From Siderastrea siderea (taxonomy: Eukaryota; Cnidaria; Anthozoa; Scleractinia; Rhizangiidae), in assembly GCA_964030785.1 (NCBI GenBank), contig OZ034978.1:10419453-10483452 (forward strand): 64,000 nt of DNA. The letters are read 5' to 3'. A program made the translations under genes and the position numbers. Of the stretch, positions 21,901 to 33,900 are shown one piece after another; within the stretch, counting starts at the first letter, position 1; each line of letters starts with the position of its first letter. The notes under the pieces were generated by a model. That model was given only the letters and a program-made list of their open reading frames with translations, was not told the origin of the DNA and made no database searches.

Positions 21901-24900
21901 ACCAAGACTCCCTGATTTCTATACCCTATCCCAGACTAAACTGCTTGAAAACCATACCCTTCACAGCGGCACATACCTATATAGGTTATATATGGGAGTA
22001 CCCCCCCCCCGGGGAGAACGTTCAAAAGAGACTCAGAGTTTTTTTTTTTTTACAAATAACGCAAGTCAACATTTAATGCAAAGAGGAGAGTTTTGTTCTG
22101 CGGAAAATATATAAACAAATGTGTTTTGCGGATCTAGGAGGAAATCGTAAAAACCGCAAAAAATGAGATCCCGCAAAAATTTCACGCGACACACTACTTG
22201 TATAGAGGAGTATCTCCTTGCTTTTCCTGCTACAGTCACTTACTATAAATGAACTTGATTTCCGCCAGGCTTTCAACAGCTGCTGTATTTCTCAATCAGC
22301 GATCAGCAGGGGCCCATTAGGGGCGGTATTCTCTATATAAAATTACATAATAAAGCAATTTGTACAGTACAGGTCCAAGTAACAAGTTAAAGCGGCATCT
22401 TCGCTTTGCAATCGCAAAAATGGCAGAGATTCTTCTTTCCAAGTGCGCTCAGTTCAGGGAAAACGAAGAGTTCATCGATGTACGTTTAAAAGTGGGTGAG
22501 GAAATAATCCCTGCTCACCGCATTGTACTCGCGGCGAATAGCGATTACTTTCACGCGATGTTTACAAACGGAATGAAGGAGTCGAACCAGGATCTTGTCG
22601 AGCTGAAAGACCAAAGCATTTCAGCAGATGCTTTAAAGATCGTATTGGACTCCATCTACAACGGAGATCTCTGTGTAAATGAAGAAAACGCAAGTGAAGT
22701 TCTCGCGGCCGCTAACCACCTTCAGGTCACAAATATTGTTGATCAGTGTTGTGATTTCTTGAAAAGGGAGTTTGTTCAGGGTCAGTTTGATTTGCAAAAG
22801 TATTTTCAGCTTTCTGTAGTTGCCGATAGACACGGTCTGAAAAATGTGCAAGAAGCTGCAGATCACAAGTTGGCTTCGATGTACAATGAAATCTGTGACA
22901 GCGAAGAATTCCTGTCCCAGATTAGCGCAAATCAGCTACTTAGCCTTCTCAGACGAGATGACCTCCGTGCCCCTTCAGAGACATTGGTCTTCAAATCTGT
23001 GATGCACTGGTTAAAATTCAAGAAGGAAGAGAGGTTTCCAGTGGCAGGGAAAGTCATCGAAGCGGTTCGTTTGGGCCTGGTGGATATTGGTGTATTAATC
23101 GAGGAACTCAACTCTGAGGAATTCCAGCGAGTTCCCGAGATACAGAAGATTTTATTTGAGGCATCTATTTACTTCAATGCACCGTCTCAGATTTCAAAAT
23201 TTGCAGAGAAAGCAAAGCCACGAGCTGCCAGCTCGGTAAGTAAATTATTCTGTGGTGTGACCCTCCTTTCCTCCGCTATCTTTCTATCCTGCAAGCAAAC
23301 ACTTGCAGTTGGGGTAGAAGGGGTGCTCTTCCCCTTACAAACCCCCCACCTTCCATCCTGCGAGAGTATGTTTATCTTTTTCTTAGCTTTGCTTCTCTTC
23401 TTTAGTTCTTTTCTTATCAAATTTCTCTGGGAAAAGTAGCTAGCGATCAAACCCGTTTTCCTGTCCACCCGGCATCCTTCTCCCCCACCCCTCCCCCTCC
23501 ACCGAAAAGAAGAAAGGCAATATTCGCAGGTTTGGGGATTAGAGAAAAGATGGTTTCTGGTCATAGAGTCATGTAGAGTTTGAATTTACTTGCTGCACAT
23601 ACTGGTGACAGACAAATATATACAATTCAAGAGCAAAAGGTCACAGTGCATGTCGTATATAGGTTTACATAGGACGGATGTGGTTAGAAAGCCTGAAGAG
23701 AAACCATAAGCTGATACGCTTTCAGTGACTCTAGACTTATCGTTACAACAAGGCTGATAAAATCTTTATTTCACATTTATGTGGACACCATTATCGTTTT
23801 ATAGTCTTGTAGCTTTTATTGTATTTCGTCGCTAAAAATTCTAATTGGTCGGCACGCGATATCAGCAAAAGTGTAGCTCGCGTGGGAATCTCATGCCAGC
23901 AAGCGAAGCTAAGCGATCCCTTCGTCGCAAAAGGGCAGTACATTTCTCTACCCTTTCGTATACTGCTAGCGCAAAAAAAAGCACCCCTTTCGGGCGGAGC
24001 TTCCCTGTTAAGGGAGTAGACCCCAGGTGATCTTGTAAGGGGAGAAACATATTCACACTCTCTTCTCCGAACAAGAGAGTGAACAGTCGCCATTTTGTTA
24101 AAGCTACTCGACTTCTATTTTATTTTAATTTTGTAGGTCCTTGTTGCCATCAAACCCAAGTGGAATCAGGTCGAGTACTTTGATGATGAAAACAAAACGT
24201 GGAAGGCTCTACCATCCATGGCTGTAATCTCCGGAGCTGAGAGCTGTGTTTGTACAGAGCTTGTTGGTAACAACTTGTATGTGGCTGTTAATGACACTCA
24301 GAACAGCCATGTCTGTTGTTACGACATAGACAAAAATCTTTGGGAAAGGTTGCCGCAATCGTGTGGTTCATTTAACAATTTATGTACGATAGGTGATTAC
24401 ATGTATACAATCAGTTCTGATCATATGCAGATTCCACAGCGATACAGCTTTGCCAAGCGCCAGTGGCAAAGTATCGCCAAATTAGACCTAACAAGTGATT
24501 GTCCAAGCGGGTACGAGTTGTCATGTCATTCTTGCAATGGAGCAGCGGTACTTCATTCAAAGCTTTATGTGAGTTATGGATGCAAATTTAAAAACCAATT
24601 TGATGCAAACTATTTAAAGCGATTCTTCATGTATCGCTTTGTTGAAGCACATAATCAGTGGGAGCGAAAAGCATTAACTTGCTCGGCGAGGCCACACTTT
24701 GGATCGTGTATTTTTGTAGTGAAAAACAGACTTTATATTGCCGGTGGAAGCTGTGATGTTGACGACTGCGGCACCCCAAATGGTCAGCCTGCTGCTGTAG
24801 AAGTTTATGATGAGCAAAACGACACTTGGTCTTATGTAGAACAAAAACACGTTCCCCCAAACAGCCTAGGTGCAGTTGAGATAGAGGGGAGGGTTTATTT

Positions 24901-27900
24901 TCTCATCAACAAATTTCCAGTCGATAGTGGCATTAGAATCCCACCAGGGGAGGTGTATCCTGTTTGTTTGGGTGAGTGGGAAAATCTTGGAAATGTTGGT
25001 GAGGATGCAGCACTGTGTAACTTGCCGCTAAAAGGGAACATGAGGGGATGAAAAGTGATTGAGATGAATAAGCGTTTCCTTAAAGAGCCAGTGTCACCCA
25101 AGGTGCTTTGCGCGGTTGTGTTTTTGTTTTGAAGTTTGGCTGGCGCGTTTGCCGGACGTTTCGCAAATTATACCCTGCTGCCCTGGCCTTTCAGCAAGCT
25201 GCTATTTACAGTAGTAGCCTCTAAAAATAGTAATATCTTCATCGCTAGATGTTACCGGAGAAAAAACTCTAGATCTGACTTTGTAGTCAACGCGTATGGA
25301 GCTTTTATAACAACCGATCGATTGATCGATCGATCGATCGATCTCGATGGACGTAAAACCAGAGTAGCCACTTCCACTCGATATAAAAATAATAAGACAG
25401 AAACAAGTAGCAAGAATATTGACGTCTTCATCGCTAGATGTCACTGGAGAAAACTACTCAAGATCTGACTTTGCATTCAATGCGTATACATGGATCTATT
25501 ACAGTCCGATTGATTGATTGCGCGATCGATCGCATCGACTGATGTCGATGGACGCAAAACCAGAATAGCCACTTACACTTTTTGTAAAAATAAAACATAA
25601 ACAGACAGTGAGCACAAGGAATAATTAAGCAAAACAGCACAAGCTCATTACCATAAGCATTATTTTGGAGCAAGCCCGTAGCTACTGTTATTTTGTGGTA
25701 AATCAACGTTCCTTCTGTTTTCATTCGGCAACGAATCTGACGAATGTAGCACTATTTCGGCAAACACAGTGTCAGTACTATTGCTGAAACCCGCAGATGT
25801 TTTTCTTTCCCTCCGCTACTGATACACGGACTCCTTCAGCCGTACAACTTAAGCAGAGCCCGTAAGACTCGGCCTTCGCCTCAACTTTCCTGAACCCTAC
25901 AAGGCATCCAATTTAAAGATCTCCTTCTCTACCGCGAAAACACTTCAGAATTCGGAAATATACAACGAAATCGATACGGTGACACTTAAATGTGAAGTCA
26001 AAATTCACACTAGTGCTTTCAGATCGCTAACGGCAGCGATGGAAGAAGATACAAATCAGACTTCACGACCATCAAGGCAATGGCATATTTTTCATATATG
26101 AAAAATGTACCTCGGCGCGCAAAGCACCTTGGGTGACACTGGCTCTTTAATGACTGACGTAACGACAAAACCAGTGTAACTACAACCAGCCAATTACAGC
26201 AAAAGTAACTAGCGCAAGGAACCAATCGGAACGCAAAGCAGAATCGTGCAACCGGTGCAATGCTCTGGAAATCGGCGCGCGTAACCCTAATCACAATTGG
26301 GTTTGATTTTACGTCTTCGCGTCTGCAGGCAGGATTATTGTTATAAATGTTCTTGATGTTGTGCAGTGGAACCAGAGTGGGAGTGACCTTATAACTGCGT
26401 GCATAGTTCGGTTTTCCATGGAGTTAACCCCTCGAAATACTGACAGTTTATTGTGACGCAATTGTAGCAGGATTAGCGGGTGTTTGTTTTTTGAAGTGCT
26501 TTAGTTCAAATAAAAGACAGAGCGAAGTAACCTGCCAAAATGGTAATGTACAGTCGAGTTCCTCGATTCCAACTCTGACTAGGTTAACCCAATATTTGAA
26601 ACGCGCATGATCCCCGTTTGCCATTTCGTTGTCATGAAAATGGCGCGAAGCTGACATTTCATGTACGGCACTTACATGAGGAGGCGTTTTAGGCGGTTAA
26701 TTCAGGTATCAGCGTGCTAAGGGAGGTGCCTGGTAGGGGTTGGAGGGTCGAAGAAATGACTGAACTAGAGTCGCGTTTCTTTTAGCCAATCTTAATCAGA
26801 ATTTTGCGATCGAAATTCGATTTTTCGTTCTATTAAGATTTTGGAACAAACCACGCTTATTTTGCAATCTGGAAGATCCTTGTACGGAGTTAGATCATTC
26901 AGTTTGGTTTCTTAATCTGGTTTCAGAATGTGCGTTCTATTCAGTTTGGCGAACTTAGATCCTGTCCTTTTCAGTGTGCATTCATACAGGGTGTAAGCAA
27001 GTTAACAATTGGTTCATGCTTTAGCGTGTGTATATCGAGCTATAATGCACGCAGGAAGTTTGGAGAGCACGAGAGAATCCTAAAGTTGGCATCTCTAGCC
27101 TCTCGAACACGCGGGAAGTTTGGAGAACACGAAGGAAACGTAAGTGCGTCTCGAGCAACTCTAGCTTCTTGAGTGCTCTTCAAACTTCCCAGATACATCA
27201 CAGCAACTCGATATACGCACAGCCAGTGGAAATGCACGGCGAAAATCGAACTGATTATAGCTATTGGCATGAACGAAATATATAAAATAAGAAGGCCTGA
27301 GCTCTACTGTACATTTTTCCTTGTTAGAATTCAGCACTTTTCTGCTGGTAGTTGTGCATGTTTGAATTCAGACTGAGACTGACTCTGTGTAAAAATGAGT
27401 CTTATCTTAAAAGTACCTTTATTCAGTGGTCTTGGTGAGCTCCAAACTTGACTATTAGCTGATTCGTGATCTTAGGAAAAGGGCCTTCGGATCTGTAGCA
27501 TGTTTATTTAACAATAAGATAGCATTAGTAAAAAGCATTTGTTTACATTAATAGGCCGTAACTAAATTTGTTTAATGGTTTCGTTACGCATTTTTCAATT
27601 GTGGCAGCTTTTTGTAATTGTTGGTTGTAACTGTAGCCTAATCTGCCTAATTTGTTACTGAACTTGTCTGTGAATTTTTACCGTAGTGTTATTTGTTAAC
27701 TGTAATTGTAAAACACGTTATTTGTGAATGTTATGTTCACCGTGTAAGTGTGTATTCTATTATTTGACAGAATAAAAAATGTTAAATTAACGAAAATACG
27801 ACCACGTCGTCACGAACTCCAGAATAAATCTGAGCCACGTGTAAACGATGGGGTTGTGGTGCAGTTGGGTACGATTTGTATGTGACCGAAAAAAAAAAAT

Positions 27901-30900
27901 GAATCAAGGAAAAAATGCGCCTAGTCCTTCAAGCCTTAAACCTTCTATCAATATACAAATTTGACAAATTTGAAAATAGAAAAATTTCTTTTATCAGCTG
28001 GTCTTACTCCAGAGGAAACCGAGGTGTCTCGTCAGTCATACGCTGGTCTGCTGTGGAGCAAGCAGTTTTATCATTACATCATTAACGACTGGCTGATCGG
28101 TGACCCTGAGATGTCGGCCCCACCCACTGACAGACTTAACGGAAGAAACTCTGAAGCCGAGTGGAGACAGCTGTTCAACAGAGATGTTGTTTCCATGCCG
28201 GACAAGTGGGAGTACCCTTGGGTAGGTTTATACTGCGTCCACACTACGAACCGAAGGCTCAGGGAGCGAGATAGTGGACGGGAGCATTTTTTTCCAGGGT
28301 AAAACTGCCTTTGTTAGTTTTTGGTGAATAAGAAGAGCAGTGAAAATACAAGGTTTTTACTTTCACTGTTCTGAGGTGAGCAACTCCTGTATCCTGTTCA
28401 ACCTCGTTCCCAGGGCTTTTCCCTTTTTTGTGTTTTATCCTGTTAGTTTACCATTTCATTTTTTCTTTTTTCCTGCTTTTTACATTTACTTAGAAAACAT
28501 CTAATCATTTTTGACCGGCTCTAAATCCAGATCACGGTAAGATTATACGAAAAGTTCGCCCCAATCTCTTCCCCATTTCTCGGATTTCTCACGTTTAACC
28601 GCAGTTAAGGTAGGTTGGGCACATCGTACCCTGTGTACCAGAGATTTTTCTCGCTGATGTCGTCAATGTCGGGCGAAATCGGCCCGCAGGCCGACAAAAC
28701 GAGCGGCAATAGAGAACATAAGCTGCAACCGGAAACCGCGCAAGAAAAACCTCTGGCACCCAGGGTAGGCACACCGTTATTGTATACCTCAATTGTTGCG
28801 TTACGCCAGTTTAAGGAATAGAAAATGCTTTCCATGGTTTCATACTGATACAGTTACGGCAACACGAGTAGAAGTTTGTGAGGTAGGGAAAAGCTGTGAA
28901 GAAGCGAGCCGAAAGTTTTTGCGACGCGCAAGTTTGACCTCTCTTACACTATGAATGTGAGCAGTGAGTACACAGCAGCGAGCACAGAGATATTAACTCC
29001 ACGCTGGTTAATTCGAAACTTTGTCGAGCCTCTCGCCTGCCTTGCTCTATTATCGTAGCTACGCCCAATAACTCGAACTTTCGTTAACTCAGGCATTTTT
29101 GCTTTTCACCGACGGCTTGATTTACTGGGAATTAACTGTATTGTCCATCAAGAAAGTGTTTTTTTCTTCTACATCTACGTCTACATTTTATTTTTCAGTA
29201 CGCTACCTGGGACCTGGCCTTCCACATGCTTCCGTTCAGCAAAATAGACCCTCAGTTTGCCAAAGACCAGCTATTGTTGTTTCTTCGAGAGTGGTACATG
29301 GCGCCAAATGGACAGTTACCAGCTTATGAGTTCGCTTTGGGTGATGTAAACCCTCCTGTTCATGCGCTCGCGTGCTTGATGGTCTACAAGATGACAGGCC
29401 GCAAAGGAGCACGGGACGACGAATTCCTGGCTCGCTGTTTCCAGAAACTTCTTATTAATTTCACGTGGTAAGCGAGTAGTTTCTCTTCGATTTTCTTAAG
29501 TGAAAGTAAAATACGACTTGTGTAATTTGAAGAAACTTTGCTCCCCCTTGTCTTCTCTCTATCCAAGTGTACAAATCCTTAACCCTTAAAGCCCCAACAG
29601 CGACAAGCATCTAATGTCTCCTTACAGCATCACTATGCGATGAAACATACAGGTTACGAGAATAAAGGTAATGATCACCAAACACCACTTGTCCCCATGG
29701 AACCAAAGTTAACCCTTAAAGCCCCAACAGCGACAAGCATCTAATGTCTCCTTACAGCATCACTATGCGATGAAACATACAGGTCACGAGAATAAAGGTA
29801 ATGATTACCAGACATGACATGTATTGATGTTAGTGCAAATTCTCTCAACTAGCATTATAAGAAATGTATGGAGAACACTAAGGAGAATATGCATATTGAT
29901 ATTGGGGCTTAGAGGGTTAATGGGTAGGTGCGAAACGAACAGAACCTACCAAAATGCTGGGATAACCCTCTGATAGACTAGCATCCCATTTGGGGAGAGA
30001 GGGAGGTTGGGTAATACTGACTTGTTATCATATCTTGACCCGTACAGCTCCGCGCGCACTGTCATTGCAAAACTAATTAGAAAATCTCCATATAAGGTCC
30101 GTACGCATTAGCGCGAGCGGAGCCGGAAAACGCCCTACAGGCTTGGTAGAAACACTTACGGTTTGGCGCGACGTTACTTTGAATGATTTTGTCATGTGTA
30201 AGATCTAGATTTGACAATAAATTGAATAACGATAGCGAACAAAGTGAACGAGAAATTTTAGTTTGGAAAATCAATGGCCAGTTGTCTCAACCCTCGGGCG
30301 TACAGGGGTGGAGTCAGTGGATGCCCCCCATAAGGTTTTTCTTAAATTTTTCCAAGACGAATAATCATCTAGACATGCCGTATTCAGTAGCTGTGCGCAT
30401 ATCTCATTTTGACACAAGTTTGGTGAGAATCGGTTACTGTGGTTACGAGCTATGACGTCATCAGTAGCAGGTGGTCAAGCCATTTTTGAAGAAAAATTCG
30501 TGTTTTCTCCCTTTTTTAGTTGAAAAATGCAAAAAAATGTCAACATAAAGCAGCAAAATGTGTAATTATGTCATATACTACATGTCCGGCATCAAAAGTT
30601 TCCAATTTTTAACGTTTTTTGACAATTTCTAATTTTCGGTAAAATCCAAGATGGCGCCCAAAATGGCGGCCATCTTGAATGATGTCACAGGCCCCCAGCA
30701 GCGCGGCAACCCATAATATGTACTTGGCTTTCTACTAAAGGTGAAATCTTTTTAAAATATTGTAACGTAACGAAAACCCAAGGGGGATTCCATCACCCCT
30801 CCCCCCCCGTACCACAGTGGGGGTGTGACTTTGCTTGTACCTCCGAGGGTTAATAATTGACGATCAACGTTTTTCAATTGGTCATAGGAAAGATCCACAA

Positions 30901-33900
30901 ACAACAGATTTCAGTTGGTCATATGGTGGAATGCTTGTTCGATGAATTTGGTCGACCCGACGGGAAAATATTTGGCTCGAGGTCTACACTCAGTCAATAA
31001 GTACATATTTTATTCAACCGAGCTATGCTCTGGCCGTGTTAGGTACTTTGAGGTCCACGTGCGACTTAATTTTTCTATTAACTTTGTTTTGTAATTAGGT
31101 GGGTAAACAGAAAAGATCCGTCGGGCAAGAACATTTTTGGCGGAGGATTTCTTGGACTCGATAATATCGGTAAGCAATTCCGCCTCACCTAATGAAACCT
31201 TTTCGGTCTTGAGTTCAAGCGATCAACTCTCCCTTCTGGTTGACATACTTTATTTAATGTTATTGAGAAGAACATGGTGACACAGTTCATTTAAACAATA
31301 GAGTTCTTCTGTCAAGGATACCTATTGTGTGATTGGTTGCCTGAGGAAATTTGATGTTCCCAACAAATATTAGCCCGAGGACGTAGTGGGAACCTTTCAC
31401 ACATAGGGCCTGAGACAGAAGAACTCTATTGTTTTTACTGTGCAACGCTAAATTCTGAGCGAAAATTGCCAAGAAGGGGCGCTATTCGCTGATAGGCGCC
31501 TGCTGAGGAGAGACACTATTGCATCACGTGATCGATTTCGACCAATGGGAGCACGCCAAAATTTAGCGTTGTACTATAATTAGACGATGTCCTGTTGTTG
31601 GCGCTCCTCTTGGTTCTTTTCAACCCCTGCGGAACATTGTCTAGGTTGGCTTTAGTACCACGTTCTCTTTCTGAAGTTAATTTCTGCAATTTGAGGGCCA
31701 AAGGTTTATCAGTTTAGTACTTCCAGCAGCAAATATTGACGGCTTTTTCTTTCGCTTTGCAGGAATCTTTGATCGGTCCAAGGACTTGCCTGTCCAAGCC
31801 TATCTCTTGCAGGTGTGATCTTTCATTCTTCTTGTTTCCTTACAGTTTGAATTTAGACGTTTTTTAAGAGTGTGCCCATCCCTTGGTCCCCCCCCCCTAC
31901 CGCCCCTCCCATCCTGCGCTGTCGGCGTATCTATTTATTGACTTGTCTACGGATTTGCTACATTCGTCATACATGACGGAACTAGTCACAAGACGTGAAG
32001 AAATGTACAAACACACAAGACATGACTTTTTGTTCAGCAACCACACTCTCAGTTATATCCATAATATTATCAGATCTAGTATAAAGCCATGGAAATTCAC
32101 GTTTATCCCATGTCCGTATGAATGAGGACCATTCATTTTATTTTCTTCTTGTAGGCTGACGGCACGGCGTGGATGGCTTTCTACTGTGTAGTAATGCTCA
32201 ACATCGCTCTTGACCTTGCAGTACAATACGACGATACATATCAAGACATGGCCTCCAAATTCTTTGAGCATTTCACTCAGATCTCAGACGCCATAAATCA
32301 AATGTCTGATGGAGTAGGCTTGTGGGATGAACAGGATGGCTTCTATTACGACCATCTCAGTTCAGGCTCGTGCTCCATGCCTCTACGCGTGCGCAGTATG
32401 GTTGGCCTTGTTCCCTTGTTTGCCTGTCTTGTGCTTGATGATGAGTATATGAGTAAACTTTCCGGATTCAAAAAGCGGTTAGACTGGTTTATGAAAAACA
32501 GGAAAGACCTGGCTTCTCAGGTTAGTGACATGGGAGTGATTGTTTCTTTCGTCGTATTTCCACGAGTTTAATGCACGATTTTTAATGAGAGAGGCGGGTC
32601 CATTCCTGTGTGTTTCAACCCAATTTTTCAAGGGGAAAACTGTGCAAGATATTGAGTTACCGTATTTACTCGAATAAGCGCCGCCCGCGAAAAAGCGCCG
32701 CATTTGGGACAAAAAAGTTAATAAGCGGCCCCCGAATAAGCGCCGCGGTCCCGATGCGGCGCTTATTCGAGGAATTCCGTACAACTAAAAAACAAATGAA
32801 AAAGCCACTCTAAAACAGCATTGGAAATTTCTTTTCATCGAAAGCGATGTTCTTCAGTTCAAAGTGATTATATTTCACCGCTCGACCTTTAAGTTCTCTA
32901 TCCAGAATAAGCGTTTTAGCCTAGGAGACCGAGCACTTCACTCTGTTCCTTGCTTACAATTTTAGTGACATTTTGTTGAAGTGCCGAAAGAAACGAATGG
33001 TGACAATCAAAAGACGCTTCTGTTAGTTACTGTAAAATTTTCGTACAGACGGAAAATATACCGTTAAATTAAAAGAAAAGAATTCTTTGTCGCGTCCAAT
33101 TTTAAATAAGCACCGCCCTGGAATAAGCGCCACATTTGAGGCGCAAAAAATTTAATAAGCGCCGCAGCGCTCATTCGAGTAAATACGGTATCCTGACTTC
33201 TAAATGGTACGTAGTTCGTAAAAACAGCCCCTAAATAAGATCAAGTATGTGCTTTGATTGACTGGCTTTCTTGTTATGTAGGTTATCACCTCTATAACCC
33301 ACTGATTAGTTTTCGCCCATTCTTATTGAACGTAACACATGACGTGGAACAAAACTGGACGGGTAGCAGACGTCATTCCTCGTCCGATTTGACATCCGTC
33401 GTCCCATTTTATAGAGTTTACCGACGAGAACACAACGAAGAGAGGAACTCTCATTTCCGGTCTTTGCTTTTTGAATCTAATCCGAGTCACAGTGCAATAA
33501 AATCTAGTAAAGTAACCAACTTCCATTAAGGTTATAAAATTAATCATCCCTTTCGAGACTTGCTGAAATATCGGTGGAAAATGACCTTGGCTGAAACGAC
33601 TGTCCTCGAAATTCCACAGTTGCCCTCGAAGGTTGGCTTCCGATACTTCGGATATGCTAGCCGCCGGAATGGTTATTCGCTAGATATCCCGTGAAGAGAG
33701 AAGTCGCGCAAATAAGATGGCGAAAAACATTCTTTCGGAAAATTTGTTTCGATGACTCCAGAACATTTCTCATGATACAGGGGCTGTCTATAAATAATAA
33801 AAACAATTCCTCCTGGGGGCCAGGGGCAGGATTGTCCTAAGCCAAGATGAATCTTAAGCATTGTTTCTTAACAATAGGCTTTTGTTTTGCAACAATGACA

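Larger units (their letters stand above)
20847..27997 (+). other. Hydrolase intron 5, 7.15 kb, hosting a nested gene
   Basis: The intron joins PCCA-T|GTGAGT to TTTTATCAG|CTGG and keeps frame. It contains, in order, a P/hAT-class MITE (21570-22013), a TATA-driven Kelch-like gene (22420-25051), a TTAA-flanked element (25084-26146) and unassigned sequence with an imperfect inverted repeat at about 27050-27190. Confidence 0.8.

Noticed and set aside
22420..25051. Kelch-like gene as a processed retrocopy inserted in the intron
   Set aside because: It has its own intron with GT-AG borders, its own TATA box and no poly(A) tract, so a simple retrocopy is not supported.
29579..29920. CRISPR-like direct repeats
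   Set aside because: There are only two blocks of about 130 bp with inverted termini and no spacer pattern, in a eukaryotic intron.
33254..33547. Open frames on both strands in hydrolase intron 10
   Set aside because: Overlapping frames of similar length on opposite strands, without domains, are expected by chance.
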